A stretch of DNA of 64,000 nucleotides from assembly GCA_031844405.1 (NCBI GenBank), contig JAUZVC010000002.1, forward strand, positions 310,001 to 374,000. The letters run 5' to 3'. Source of the stretch: Knoellia sp031844405. Lineage in GTDB: Bacteria > Actinomycetota > Actinomycetes > Actinomycetales > Dermatophilaceae. Shown here one piece after another: positions 1 to 9,276 of the stretch. Position 1 is the first letter of the stretch. Each line of letters begins with the position of its first letter. Below the pieces are notes generated by a model. It searched no databases. It had not been told where the DNA came from and was given only the letters and a program-made list of their open reading frames with translations. The position numbers were made by a program, and so were the translations under genes.

Positions 1-2
1 AC

Positions 3-692
3 ACGGCCGAGGCCGACGCCGGCCGGTCGTGGGAGTTCTGGGCCGAGGTGACGCGGTCCCGGCTCGCCGACCGACGCGGGCCGCGTGACGAGTTCTCCAC
101 GCTCCTGCCACGCAGCGGAGACGCGTGGGTCAAGCTCCAGGCGGTCGGAGACGGCGGTGGGGTCCATGTCGACCTCGACGTCGACGTGCCGCTGCCGGAG
201 GCGGCCGAGGAGGCGGCGCGGCTGGGAGCGACCGAGGTGCACCGCGAGAGCGACTTCGTCGTCATGCGCTCGCCCGCCGGCTTCACCTTCTGCCTCACCT
301 CGTGGGCGAACGCCGGGTCCGCGTCGACCCAGGTGCGCGACGGCGAGCCCGACCTGCTCGACCAGGTGTGCGTCGACATCCCCTCCGACGACTACGCGCG
401 GGAGGTCGACTTCTGGGAGTCGCTCACGGGGTGGGCGAAGCGGCCGGGCAGCCTGCCGGAGTTCGTCTCGCTCACCCGGCCGGACGGCATACCGGTGCGG
501 TTCCTGCTCCAGAGGCTCGGGGAGGCGAGCGGCACGGCACGCGGGCACGTCGACCTCGCCTGCCGCGACCGGGCCGCGAGCCGGGACGTCCACGTGGCCG
601 CCGGCGCCGAGGTCGTGTCGGAGAACGAGTTCTGGACCGTCATGCACGACCCCGCCGGGCGCACCTACTGCCTCACCGACCGGCAGCCCTGA
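3..692 (+). CDS. VOC (glyoxalase-fold) family protein, 5' end cut off by the window
   Basis: The frame is open from the window edge, and the residues before the first GTG (codon at 48) still look like the family (RSWEFWAEVT), so the true start lies upstream. Two glyoxalase-like repeats are visible: the first ends at a PAGFTFCLTSW segment, the second runs from about codon 120 (VCVDIPSDDYAREVDFWESL) to the terminal PAGRTYCLTD. This is the usual two-module layout of small actinobacterial VOC proteins, which bind a metal or small ligand. The substrate cannot be told from sequence. The next gene starts 3 nt downstream, so the two are probably cotranscribed. Confidence 0.8.
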   Translation, partial: TAEADAGRSWEFWAEVTRSRLADRRGPRDEFSTLLPRSGDAWVKLQAVGDGGGVHVDLDVDVPLPEAAEEAARLGATEVHRESDFVVMRSPAGFTFCLTSWANAGSASTQVRDGEPDLLDQVCVDIPSDDYAREVDFWESLTGWAKRPGSLPEFVSLTRPDGIPVRFLLQRLGEASGTARGHVDLACRDRAASRDVHVAAGAEVVSENEFWTVMHDPAGRTYCLTDRQP

Positions 693-695
693 ACC

Positions 696-1031
696 ATGGC
701 CTACGACGAGGTGCTGGCCCAGAGGCTCCACGACCTGCTCGACGCCGAGCCGGGCCTGACGACACGGGCGATGTTCGGTGGGCTCGGGTTCATGCTCGAC
801 GGCCACATGGCGGTGGCCGCGGGCAGCGGTGGCTCGCTCATGGTGCGGGTCGACCCGGCGGACGGGGAGGCGTGGAGCGACGGGGAGTCGGTGAGGCCGA
901 TGGAGATGGGCGGGCGCGCGATGAGCGGGTGGCTGCTCGTCGACGGCCCCGAGCTCGCCGAGGACGACCGGCTGCGGTCGTGGGTCGATCGAGGCGTGGC
1001 GTTCGTGCGCACCCTGCCGCCGAAGGAGTGA
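696..1031 (+). CDS. TfoX N-terminal domain protein
   Basis: A 111-residue protein that is almost entirely a TfoX/Sxy N-terminal domain: RAMFGGLGFMLDGHMAV near residue 25, then a hydrophobic beta-rich core and a C-terminal helix with W and FVRTLPPK. In gammaproteobacteria Sxy/TfoX controls competence, but stand-alone N domains of this size are common in Actinobacteria with no known role. It lies 3 nt after the VOC gene, a frequent neighbour of such proteins. No competence genes are seen in the window, so a role in transformation is not supported here. Confidence 0.85.
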   Translation: MAYDEVLAQRLHDLLDAEPGLTTRAMFGGLGFMLDGHMAVAAGSGGSLMVRVDPADGEAWSDGESVRPMEMGGRAMSGWLLVDGPELAEDDRLRSWVDRGVAFVRTLPPKE

Positions 1032-1126
1032 CGAGCCGCCGCTCGCCGGTGTCGGTGCCCCACCCGGCGCTCGACCGGACCACCTGCCGGACGTCGTCGT
1101 CGAACTGCTGGCCGGCGCACAGGTCG

Positions 1127-1148
1127 GGTGCCTACCCTGACAGGCACC
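1127..1148 (+). promoter_or_regulatory. Promoter -10 with overlapping inverted repeat upstream of the GAF regulator
   Basis: A perfect 7-bp inverted repeat, GGTGCCT (1127-1133) and AGGCACC (1142-1148) with an 8-nt spacer, overlaps a TACCCT hexamer (1133-1138) that fits an actinobacterial -10. The GAF regulator starts at 1165 after a GGAGG at 1156-1160. The arrangement suggests an operator at which the regulator, or another protein, blocks its own promoter. Inference only. Confidence 0.4.
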
Positions 1149-1164
1149 GGCGGACGGAGGGTCG

Positions 1165-2394
1165 ATGGCGACCAAGGGCCTGAGAGGGCGGCGCACCGCG
1201 CTCGAGCGCGCCCGTTCGGCGTGGGCCGACCGGGTCGGTCCGCGGGCACGGCCCGACGACGTCGACGAGACGATCGTCGAGAGCTGGGACCGCAGCGCCG
1301 GCAGCGTCCCCGAGGGCGTCACCGAGGCGCCGATGGCCGACCCCGACCAGACGCGGGCGGAGTTCGAGGACTCGCCGCTGCACGTCGCGGTCGGCAACCT
1401 CTCGACCGAGCTGCGCCGCGCCGCCGAGGACGGCGACCTCGTCGTGGCCGTCACCGACCGCGACACCCGCATCCTGTGGACCTACGGCGGGCGCGTCATG
1501 CGTCGCAAGGCCGAGCGGGTCAACTTCGTCGCCGGTGGGCGGTGGGACGAGGAGAGCGTCGGCACCAACGCGCTCAGCCTCGCGCAGCGGACCGGCCGGA
1601 CCCAGACGGTCTTCTCGGCCGAGCACTATGCGCCGATCGTGCACAACTGGGTCTGCTGGGCCGCGCCGGTGCACGACCCGGCGACCGGCGAGCAGATCGG
1701 CGTCCTCGACCTGTCGACGACGTGGGACCGGACGCACCCCATCGGCGCGGCGACGGCGACCGCGCTGGCCGCCCTCCTGGAGAGGGAGATCCCGCGGGGC
1801 GGGCTGGCCGCGGCGCCGCCGAGGCTGGGGGCCGGGCTCGCGCTCCGGCTCCTCGGCGCGGCCGAGGCCCACCTCGACGGCTCGCGGCTGCTGCTCACGC
1901 GGCGCCAGAGCGAGATCGTCGCCCTCCTCGCCCTGCACCCCGAGGGCCTGACCCTCGACGCCCTCCACGCCGCGCTCTACGGCGACGCCCGGGTCTCGCC
2001 CTCGACGCTCAAGGCCGAGGTGTCGCACCTGCGGCACGCGCTCGGCGGCCGGCTGGCCTCGCGTCCCTACCGGCTCGACCTGCCCGTGTCGTGCGACGCC
2101 GTCACCGTCATGGAGGCGGTCCGGGCGCGCGACGTGCAGCGCGCCGTCGAGCACTACGGCGGCGACCTCGTGCCGGGCACCGAGTCGCCGGAGCTCATCG
2201 CCACGGGGGAGTACCTCGCGGTCGCGGTGCGCGAGTCGCTGCTCGCCGACCCCCGGCCCGACGTCGTCGTCCGCTACGCGCGGGCGGTCCCGTGGGACGT
2301 CGAGGTCGTCGAGCGGGCGCTCGCGGTGCTCGGCGACCGCCCGCACCCCGCGCGGGCCGAGCTCGTCGCGCAGCGTCGCGCTGCGCAGCTCTGA
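1165..2394 (+). CDS. GAF-domain transcriptional regulator (AcoR-like, without the sigma-54 module)
   Basis: A 409-residue protein. Residues about 30-200 match the N-terminal half of AcoR-type regulators: a PMADPD segment, a sensor-like region (VVAVTDRDTRILWTYGG), the VNFVAGGRWDEESVGTNA signature of the GAF domain, and VHDPATGEQIGVLDLS. The AAA+ sigma-54 activation domain of classical AcoR/acetoin regulators is absent. Instead the C-terminal half (about 235-400) carries a winged-helix-like segment (RQSEIVALLALHPEGLTLDALHAALYG, here split by function) used for DNA binding in this actinobacterial subfamily. The gene directly precedes an aldehyde dehydrogenase, so it probably controls it in response to an aldehyde, alcohol or ketone. 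It ends inside a tandem repeat. Confidence 0.8.
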   Translation: MATKGLRGRRTALERARSAWADRVGPRARPDDVDETIVESWDRSAGSVPEGVTEAPMADPDQTRAEFEDSPLHVAVGNLSTELRRAAEDGDLVVAVTDRDTRILWTYGGRVMRRKAERVNFVAGGRWDEESVGTNALSLAQRTGRTQTVFSAEHYAPIVHNWVCWAAPVHDPATGEQIGVLDLSTTWDRTHPIGAATATALAALLEREIPRGGLAAAPPRLGAGLALRLLGAAEAHLDGSRLLLTRRQSEIVALLALHPEGLTLDALHAALYGDARVSPSTLKAEVSHLRHALGGRLASRPYRLDLPVSCDAVTVMEAVRARDVQRAVEHYGGDLVPGTESPELIATGEYLAVAVRESLLADPRPDVVVRYARAVPWDVEVVERALAVLGDRPHPARAELVAQRRAAQL

Positions 2395-2439
2395 CGGCCG
2401 GCCGACGGAGCGCCGCACGGCCGGCCGACGGAGCGCCGC
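2394..2439. repeat. Two perfect 23-bp tandem repeats after the GAF regulator
   Basis: The unit begins ACGGCCGGCCGACGG and ends AGCGCCGC. It occurs at 2394-2416 and 2417-2439 without mismatch, and a third copy starts at 2440 (ACGGCCGG) and then diverges. The first unit begins on the last base of the regulator stop codon. It could be a terminator, a binding array for the adjacent regulator upstream of the aldehyde dehydrogenase, or a neutral minisatellite. Confidence 0.85.
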
Positions 2440-2441
2440 AC

Positions 2442-2455
2442 GGCCGGCGCCGGCC
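2442..2455. terminator. 14-bp perfect GC palindrome
   Basis: GGCCGGCGCCGGCC reads the same on both strands and follows directly on the tandem repeat. It lies in the 146-bp gap between the regulator and the aldehyde dehydrogenase, about 25 bp before a weak -10-like TAGCGT (2481-2486). It may help end transcription of the regulator or act as a binding site. Confidence 0.35.
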
Positions 2456-2540
2456 AACCTTCGACCAACCTCCTCCGACCTAGCGTCCCGACCAGGTGGT
2501 GACGCACTGGCGCGTCACTCGAGGACAAGGAGGTCCGGTC

Positions 2541-4058
<1,518 letters not shown>

Positions 4059-4069
4059 GCCGGCCCGCG

Positions 4070-4459
4070 ATGACCAAGCCATCGGTGGCGACCCGCGTCG
4101 AGCTCACGGACCCTGCCGCGGAGCTCCTCGCCCGCCTGGAGCGGACCCACGGGCCGCTGATGTTCCACCAGTCCGGCGGATGCTGCGACGGGTCGTCACC
4201 GATGTGCTTCCCGGTCGGCGACTTCCTCACCTCGGACGCGGACGTGCTGCTCGGCACGCTGGCGCCCGAGGGTGTAACGCCCGTCGAGTTCTGGATGAGC
4301 GCCTCGCAGTACGAGTACTGGAAGCACACCCACCTCACCGTCGACGTCGTGCCCGGGCGTGGCTCGGGCTTCTCGGTCGAGGCTCCCGAGGGCGTGCGCT
4401 TCCTCATCCGCTCGCGCCTCATGACCGAGGAGGAGCTCGTCGCCTTCGACCTGCTCTGA
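4070..4459 (+). CDS. DUF779 family protein paired with aldehyde dehydrogenase
   Basis: A 129-residue protein of the DUF779 family. The family hallmark is seen near residues 33-46: HQSGGCCDGSSPMC, with His33, Cys38, Cys39 and Cys46 possibly forming a metal or cofactor site. The C-terminal half is beta-rich and ends in a FLIRSRLMTEEE segment. The biochemical role is not established, but the gene is commonly found next to ExaC-like aldehyde dehydrogenases, as here with an 11-nt gap, so it probably supports that enzyme. ATG 4070 is the only sensible start in this frame after the upstream stop. Confidence 0.88.
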   Translation: MTKPSVATRVELTDPAAELLARLERTHGPLMFHQSGGCCDGSSPMCFPVGDFLTSDADVLLGTLAPEGVTPVEFWMSASQYEYWKHTHLTVDVVPGRGSGFSVEAPEGVRFLIRSRLMTEEELVAFDLL

Positions 4460-4512
4460 GGCCCTCCGGAACGGGTGGGCGGTCGCGTATGCCGGCCGCC
4501 CACCTCCGGACG

Positions 4513-4518
4513 TAGGCT
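4513..4518 (+). promoter_or_regulatory. TAGGCT -10 element, leaderless start of the MFS gene
   Basis: TAGGCT is followed after 7 nt by the GTG start at 4526, and no ribosome-binding site lies between them. This is the spacing expected when transcription starts on the first base of the start codon. Confidence 0.6.
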
Positions 4519-4525
4519 CGCTCGC

Positions 4526-5839
4526 GTGCCCCTGCTCCTCGACCTCGAACCGCTGAGGAGCAACACCGACTACCGCCGCCTGTATGCCGGCTTCACCCTC
4601 TCGAACGTCGGCTCCCAGCTCGCCGTGGTCGCCATCGGTCTCCAGGTCTACGACCTCACCCGGTCGACCGCGTCGGTCGGCGTCGTCGGGCTCTGCGCCC
4701 TCGTGCCGCTCGTCGTCATGGGGCTCTACGGCGGGACGCTCGTCGACCACTTCGACCGGCGCATCGTCGGGCTTGTCGCGCAGTCGGTGGCCTTCGTCGT
4801 GTCCGTGCTGTGCGCGCTGCAGGCGTGGATGGGCAACACGTCGGTGCTCGTCCTCTATGCGCTCGTGGCGGCGTGGAACGCGGCCTTCGCGGTGTCGTCA
4901 CCGGCGCGGACCTCGATCTACCCGCGGATCCTCCGGCGCGACCAGCTGCCGGCCGCCAACGCGCTCTCGGTCTTCGCGATGAACGCGTCGATGACGGTGG
5001 GGCCGCTGCTCGCCGGTCTCCTCGTCGACTGGGGCGGCTTCCGTGCCGCCTACACCGTCGACGCCGTCATCACGACCGCCGCGCTCTGGGGACTGGCCCG
5101 GTTGCCCTCTCTCCCACCGGAACCTGTCAGCGTCCGGCAAGGCGACGGCCTGGCCACCACAGTTGCGGACGCAACGCAGCGGCGGGCACCCGGCATACGG
5201 TCGGTCCTCGACGGCTTCTCGTTCCTTGCGACGCGGCCCAACGTGCGCATGACCTTCGTCTCCGACATCTGCGCGATGGTGCTCGCCCAGCCGCGCGTGC
5301 TCTTCCCGGCGGCGGGTGCGGTGATCTTCGGCGGGGGAGCGACGACCGTGGGCGCGCTCTCGGCGGCCGCCGCGGTCGGGGGCATCGGCGCGATGTTCTT
5401 CTCCGGGCGGCTCGGCTCGGTGGTCCACCAGGGGCGGGCGATCCTCGTCTCGATCGTGGGCTGGGGCGCCGCGATCGCCGGCCTCGGCGTCGCGATGCTC
5501 GCCGCCGGAGACGTGCTCACCCGCGGCCAGGCACTGTGGGTCGGGCTCGTCTGCATGGCGGTCGCCGGCGGGTCGGACTCGGTGAGCGCGGTCTTCCGCA
5601 CGACGATCCTGCAGTCGGCGACGCCGGACCACCTGCGCGGCCGCCTCCAGGGTGTCTTCATCGTCGTCGTCGCCGGAGGGCCCCGTCTCGGCGAGCTGCT
5701 CGGCGGTTTCGTCGCCGAGAACCTCGGCGAGGGGACGACGGCCCTCGCCGGCGGGATCGCCTGTGTCGCAGCGATGGTCGTGCTTGCACGGACGACGCCG
5801 GGCTTCCTCCGCTACGACGCGCGCAACCCCACGCCCTAG
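4526..5839 (+). CDS. MFS transporter (EntS/TMS exporter-like)
   Basis: A 437-residue membrane protein with 12 predicted hydrophobic segments. The N terminus (RSNTDYRRLYAGFTLSNVG) and the GGTLVDHFDRR loop match the MFS_3/EntS branch, which exports siderophores and drugs. The C-terminal half has LRGRLQGVFIVVVAGGPRL, typical of that branch. The start was set at GTG 4526, preceded by a TAGGCT -10 at leaderless spacing; a longer ATG start at 4475 would add 17 polar residues. It is convergent with mycothione reductase, and the two stop codons share the tetramer CTAG (5836-5839). Substrate unknown. Confidence 0.85.
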   Translation: MPLLLDLEPLRSNTDYRRLYAGFTLSNVGSQLAVVAIGLQVYDLTRSTASVGVVGLCALVPLVVMGLYGGTLVDHFDRRIVGLVAQSVAFVVSVLCALQAWMGNTSVLVLYALVAAWNAAFAVSSPARTSIYPRILRRDQLPAANALSVFAMNASMTVGPLLAGLLVDWGGFRAAYTVDAVITTAALWGLARLPSLPPEPVSVRQGDGLATTVADATQRRAPGIRSVLDGFSFLATRPNVRMTFVSDICAMVLAQPRVLFPAAGAVIFGGGATTVGALSAAAAVGGIGAMFFSGRLGSVVHQGRAILVSIVGWGAAIAGLGVAMLAAGDVLTRGQALWVGLVCMAVAGGSDSVSAVFRTTILQSATPDHLRGRLQGVFIVVVAGGPRLGELLGGFVAENLGEGTTALAGGIACVAAMVVLARTTPGFLRYDARNPTP

Positions 5840-7272
5840 TCCACCTGGTCGTTGCCGGGCAGGTCGAGGCCGAGCAGGGCGTTCTCGACGACCTCGGCGA
5901 GGGCGGGGTGGATCCAGTACTGACCCCGCGCGACGGTGTGCGCGTCCTGCCCGAACGACGCCGCCTGGATGAGCGGCTGGATGAGGGTCGAGGCGTGCGG
6001 CCCCATGCAGTGCGCAGCGAGCAGCTGCCCGGTCTCGGGGTCGGCACAGACCGTGAGGATCCCGGTCGTGTCCTCGAGCGCCCACCCGTATGCCGTGTCG
6101 CCGAACGACTGCGTGTAGCTCACGTAGGGGGTCTCGGCCTCGTCGAGCTCCGCCCTGGTCGGTCCGAAGGCGGCGACCTGGGGGTGGCCGAAGACGGCGT
6201 GCGGGACGAAACGGTGGTCGGCGTCCATCGGCGTCGGGTCCGACCCGCGAGCACGTCCGGTGTCGACGGCGATGTTGTGGGCGACGACCCGCGCCTCGTG
6301 GTTGGCGACGTGCTTGAGCAGCCACGCGTTGGCGACGTCACCGAGGGCCCAGACGCCGTCGGCGGTCGTGCGCTGCTGCTCGTCGACGACGACGACCCCG
6401 CGGTCGTCGAGCTCGATGCCACCGGCCTCGACGTCGAGGCGCTTGCCGTTGGGGGTGCGGCCGATCGCGACGAGCACCGCGTCGGCCTCGACGTCGGTGT
6501 CGCCGTCGAGACCCTTGAGGTGCAGGGTCCACGTCCCGTCGTCAGCGCGGGTCGCACCGGACACCGTCGTCTCGAGCCGGACGTCGTGGTGGCCGCGGGC
6601 GAGCTCGGTGTAGCGGCGCGAGATCTCGGCGTCCTCGGCGCGCAGGAGGCGGGCCGACCGCTGGATCTGGGTGACCTCGACGCCGAGCGAGCCGAAGACG
6701 TGGGCGAACTCGCAGGCGACGAAGCCGCCGCCGACGATCGCCATCCGTCGCGGCAGCTCGTCGACCCGCATCACCGTGTCGCTCGTGTGGACCCCCCGCT
6801 CCGGGTCCACGCGGTCGAGGCCGTCGACCTCGAGCAGGTCCGCACGCGAGCCCGCGGCGACGACGACCCGGTCGGCGGTGATCTCCTCGCCGGTCGAGAG
6901 CGCGAGGCGGCGTTCGCCGACGAAACGGGCCGTCGCGGCATACACGGTCACGAACTCCTGGCTGCGCCGGTAGCGCTCGCCCCCGGCGGCGATCTCGTCG
7001 ATCCGGTCGGTGAAGATCCGGTCGCGGATCGCCGGCCAGTCGACGTCGACGTCGCGGCTGATCGTCACGCCGAGCCGCTGCGCCTCGCGCGACTCGAGGA
7101 CGCGGTCGGCGGGCAGGACGAGCATCTTCGTCGGGATGCAGCCGACGTTGAGGCAGGTGCCGCCGAACGTCCCCTCCTCGACGATGGCGATGTCGAGCCC
7201 CTCGAGCTCCGGGGTGACCAGCGAGTTGCCCGACCCGGTGCCGATGATGATCAGGTCGTGGTGTCTCGCCAT
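5836..7272 (-). CDS. mtr: Mycothione reductase
   Basis: A 478-residue flavoprotein disulfide reductase. It has an N-terminal FAD motif (IIIGTGSGNS), the redox-active pair in GGTCLNVGCIPTK (Cys40, Cys45), a central NAD(P)H motif (IVGGGFVACEFAHVFGSLG), the second FAD signature (GVWALGDVAN) and a C-terminal dimer segment with the catalytic His (HPALAEVVENALLGL). These features, with the GTGSGN variant of the first motif, match mycothione reductase rather than glutathione or lipoamide enzymes. It keeps mycothiol, the actinobacterial low-molecular-weight thiol, reduced. ATG 7272 was chosen over an upstream in-frame ATG at 7317 because family members start at MARHHDL-like sequences. Confidence 0.9.
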   Translation of the reverse strand: MARHHDLIIIGTGSGNSLVTPELEGLDIAIVEEGTFGGTCLNVGCIPTKMLVLPADRVLESREAQRLGVTISRDVDVDWPAIRDRIFTDRIDEIAAGGERYRRSQEFVTVYAATARFVGERRLALSTGEEITADRVVVAAGSRADLLEVDGLDRVDPERGVHTSDTVMRVDELPRRMAIVGGGFVACEFAHVFGSLGVEVTQIQRSARLLRAEDAEISRRYTELARGHHDVRLETTVSGATRADDGTWTLHLKGLDGDTDVEADAVLVAIGRTPNGKRLDVEAGGIELDDRGVVVVDEQQRTTADGVWALGDVANAWLLKHVANHEARVVAHNIAVDTGRARGSDPTPMDADHRFVPHAVFGHPQVAAFGPTRAELDEAETPYVSYTQSFGDTAYGWALEDTTGILTVCADPETGQLLAAHCMGPHASTLIQPLIQAASFGQDAHTVARGQYWIHPALAEVVENALLGLDLPGNDQVD

Positions 7273-7400
7273 GGCAGCAGCGTATGCCGGGTGCTCGCCG
7301 TCCTCTCGGTCGTCCACATGCGTGCGGCTGGGTGGCGGTCGTCCACAGCTGAGGACGATGGGGCTCGACGGCGGTGTGGGCCGGGGAGTTGGCTCGTCGC

Positions 7401-7643
7401 ATGATCGACGCGGGGGACCTGAGACGGCGGGCGGGACGGTGGCGGCAGGCGGCCGACACGACCCGGCGGGAGTGCGCGGTGCTCGTGCGTGTCTCGGAGC
7501 TCAGCTGGCGCTCACCCTCGGCCGCCGAGTTCCGCCGGGTCGTCGATGTGCGGCTGCGCGAGCTGCACGACCTCGCCGCCCGCGAGGACGCCGTGGCCGA
7601 CCTGCTCGACCGCGTGGCCGACGCCGCGGAGCGTGCCGCGTGA
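7401..7643 (+). CDS. Small WXG100-like helical protein
   Basis: An 80-residue protein (89 if the GTG at 7374 is used) that is almost wholly helical and rich in Arg, Ala and Glu. The centre has W-R-S-P followed by AAEFRRVVD, the W-x-x-turn-AAxxF pattern of WXG100/ESX-type proteins, between two long amphipathic helices. No signal peptide. Its stop overlaps the start of the hydrolase (GTGA at 7640-7643), so the two are translationally coupled. By analogy with type VII substrates it may partner the hydrolase, but no ESX secretion machinery is in the window. ATG 7401 is preferred because GGGGAG lies about 10 nt upstream. Confidence 0.6.
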   Translation: MIDAGDLRRRAGRWRQAADTTRRECAVLVRVSELSWRSPSAAEFRRVVDVRLRELHDLAAREDAVADLLDRVADAAERAA

Positions 7644-8821
7644 GGGACCTCGTCGTCACCGGTGGGGCCGGCGGTGTCGAGGTCGCGGTCGAGGACCTGC
7701 GACGTGCGGCCTCGCGTCTCCGGGCGGCTGCGGACGTGCTCGAGTGCGTGGTGCCCGAGCGCTGGCGCGCCCCGCCGTGGGACCTCCTGTCGGCCTCTCC
7801 CGACCTCGCCCACGTCGTCGTGCGGGCGCGGCTGGCCTCCGCGTCGGCGACCGACGCGGTCCAGCACGTCGTCGAGCGGTTGCGCGAGCTCGCGGGCTCG
7901 ACCGACCGGGCGGCGGCGGCCTATGAGCGGGCGGAGGCGACGGCCCGTGGCGTCGTGGCGGGCCTTCACGATCAGTCCATGACGATCGCGTGGCTGGTGT
8001 CCCGCGCGACGGGCCGGGCCTTCGGCATGCTCGACGAGGGGGAGGGCTGGGACGTCTCGGTCACGGCGGTGCCGACACCCGACTGTGTGCCGGTGCCCAC
8101 GACCACGGACTCCCTCCTCGCCGGGGTCGGGTCCCTCGGTGGGCCCTTGAGCCCGGGCGGGGTGCGCGTGATCGAGGTCCCCGCAGCCGACGGCACGAGG
8201 ACCTGGGTCGTCCAGGTGCCGGGGACGCACGGCGGCTGGGCCGAGGGCGACCCCGTGCCCATGGACTGGCCGGCCAACGTCGCCCTCATGCTGCACGCGA
8301 CGAGTGCGTCGAAGGTGGCCACGGAGCGAGCGCTGTCGATGGCGCAGGCCGGCCGGGCGAGCCCTCGGGATCGGGTGATCCTCATCGGCCACAGCCAGGG
8401 TGGGATCGTCGCCGCGGCGCTCGCGTCCGATCCCGCCTTCGCCCGGCGGCACCGAGTGACGCACGTGGTCGCAGCCGGCTCGCCCATCGACGACTTTCCG
8501 GTGCCCGACACGACCCAGGTCCTCTCGCTCCAGCACCGCACCGACCCGGTCCACGCCCTCGACCTCTCCCCACCACCGGACCGGCGGAGCTGGACGACGG
8601 TGGAGGCGTCGGCCCCGATCCCTACCCCTGCGCACCTCACCGCGGGTGCCCACGCGCTCTCGGCCTACCGCTCGACCGCCGCCGCCGTCGACCGGTCCGA
8701 CGACGTGTCGCTGCGCGCGTGGCGTGCCTCGCTGGCGCCGGCGCTCGCCACCGCGCCGGGCGCGCGGCCGGTGGTGCATGAGTTCCGCTCCGAGCGCCGG
8801 TGGCAGAATCGCGACTCGTGA
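7640..8821 (+). CDS. Alpha/beta hydrolase with N-terminal WXG-like helical module
   Basis: A 393-residue protein. The first about 110 residues are helical and begin VEVAVEDLRRAASRLRAAA, closely resembling the separate 99-residue protein at 45231 (VEVEDLRRSAKAARSAA). The rest is an alpha/beta hydrolase: the nucleophile elbow GHSQGG near residue 253 and a later strand AAGSPIDDF; a His near the C terminus may complete the triad. No signal peptide or lipobox is visible, so if it is exported a type VII-like route is the obvious candidate. It overlaps its neighbours by 4 nt on both sides. Substrate unknown; esterase or lipase activity is an inference from the fold. Confidence 0.7.
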   Translation: MRDLVVTGGAGGVEVAVEDLRRAASRLRAAADVLECVVPERWRAPPWDLLSASPDLAHVVVRARLASASATDAVQHVVERLRELAGSTDRAAAAYERAEATARGVVAGLHDQSMTIAWLVSRATGRAFGMLDEGEGWDVSVTAVPTPDCVPVPTTTDSLLAGVGSLGGPLSPGGVRVIEVPAADGTRTWVVQVPGTHGGWAEGDPVPMDWPANVALMLHATSASKVATERALSMAQAGRASPRDRVILIGHSQGGIVAAALASDPAFARRHRVTHVVAAGSPIDDFPVPDTTQVLSLQHRTDPVHALDLSPPPDRRSWTTVEASAPIPTPAHLTAGAHALSAYRSTAAAVDRSDDVSLRAWRASLAPALATAPGARPVVHEFRSERRWQNRDS

Positions 8822-9276
8822 CCCCCAAGCTGCTGTTCCGCCGGGTGGCCGTCGCCGAGGCGATCACCTGGGCCCTGCTCCTGCTCGGCATGTTCCTGAA
8901 GTACGTCACCGGGACGACCGACCTCGGCGTGCGGATCTTCGGCATGGTGCACGGGGTCGTCTTCATCGCCTACGGCCTCGTCGCCCTGACGACGTGGGTC
9001 AACCAGCGCTGGCAGCTCGGCGTGGGGATGCTCGCGCTCGTCAGCGCCGTCCCGCCGTTCGCGACGATCCTCTTCGACCGTCGCGTCGAGTCCGCGGGCC
9101 TGCTCGAAGGGCCGTGGCGGTTCGGGGCCGGTGGTGAGACCCCGGGGTCGCTCCCCGAGCGGGTCCTCGCCTGGCTGACCCGCAACCCGGGCCTGGCCGC
9201 GGTCGCCGGTGTTGTCGCCGTCGCCGGGCTCACCGGAGTCGCCCTCCTCGTCGGCCCGCCCGCCTCGGGCAGCTGA
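8818..9276 (+). CDS. DUF3817 membrane protein
   Basis: A 152-residue protein with three to four membrane segments. The N terminus LFRRVAVAEAITWALLLLGMFLKYV and the segment RIFGMVHGVVFIAYGL are diagnostic of DUF3817, an actinobacterial family of unknown function. A fourth hydrophobic stretch lies at the end (VAGVVAVAGLTGVALLVG). The GTG start at 8818 overlaps the hydrolase stop (GTGA), and a CAGAAT -10-like hexamer (8804-8809) 8 nt upstream could give an additional leaderless transcript. Its stop overlaps menD (TGATG), so it may be cotranscribed with menaquinone synthesis. Confidence 0.82.
   Translation: MTPKLLFRRVAVAEAITWALLLLGMFLKYVTGTTDLGVRIFGMVHGVVFIAYGLVALTTWVNQRWQLGVGMLALVSAVPPFATILFDRRVESAGLLEGPWRFGAGGETPGSLPERVLAWLTRNPGLAAVAGVVAVAGLTGVALLVGPPASGS

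Noticed and set aside
696..1031. TfoX-domain protein as a competence regulator
   Set aside because: Only the N-terminal domain is present, and no competence genes are nearby.
7307..7347. Direct repeat CGGTCGTCCACA (7307-7318 and 7336-7347) as an operator between mtr and the WXG-like gene
   Set aside because: Only two short copies, no symmetry and no match to a known regulator site.
4810..7404. Very long open frames opposite or across known genes (for example 864 codons at 4810-7404)
   Set aside because: They lie in other frames of the MFS exporter and mycothione reductase genes, are Arg/Ala/Pro-rich and have no family signature; at this GC content stops are rare on all frames.
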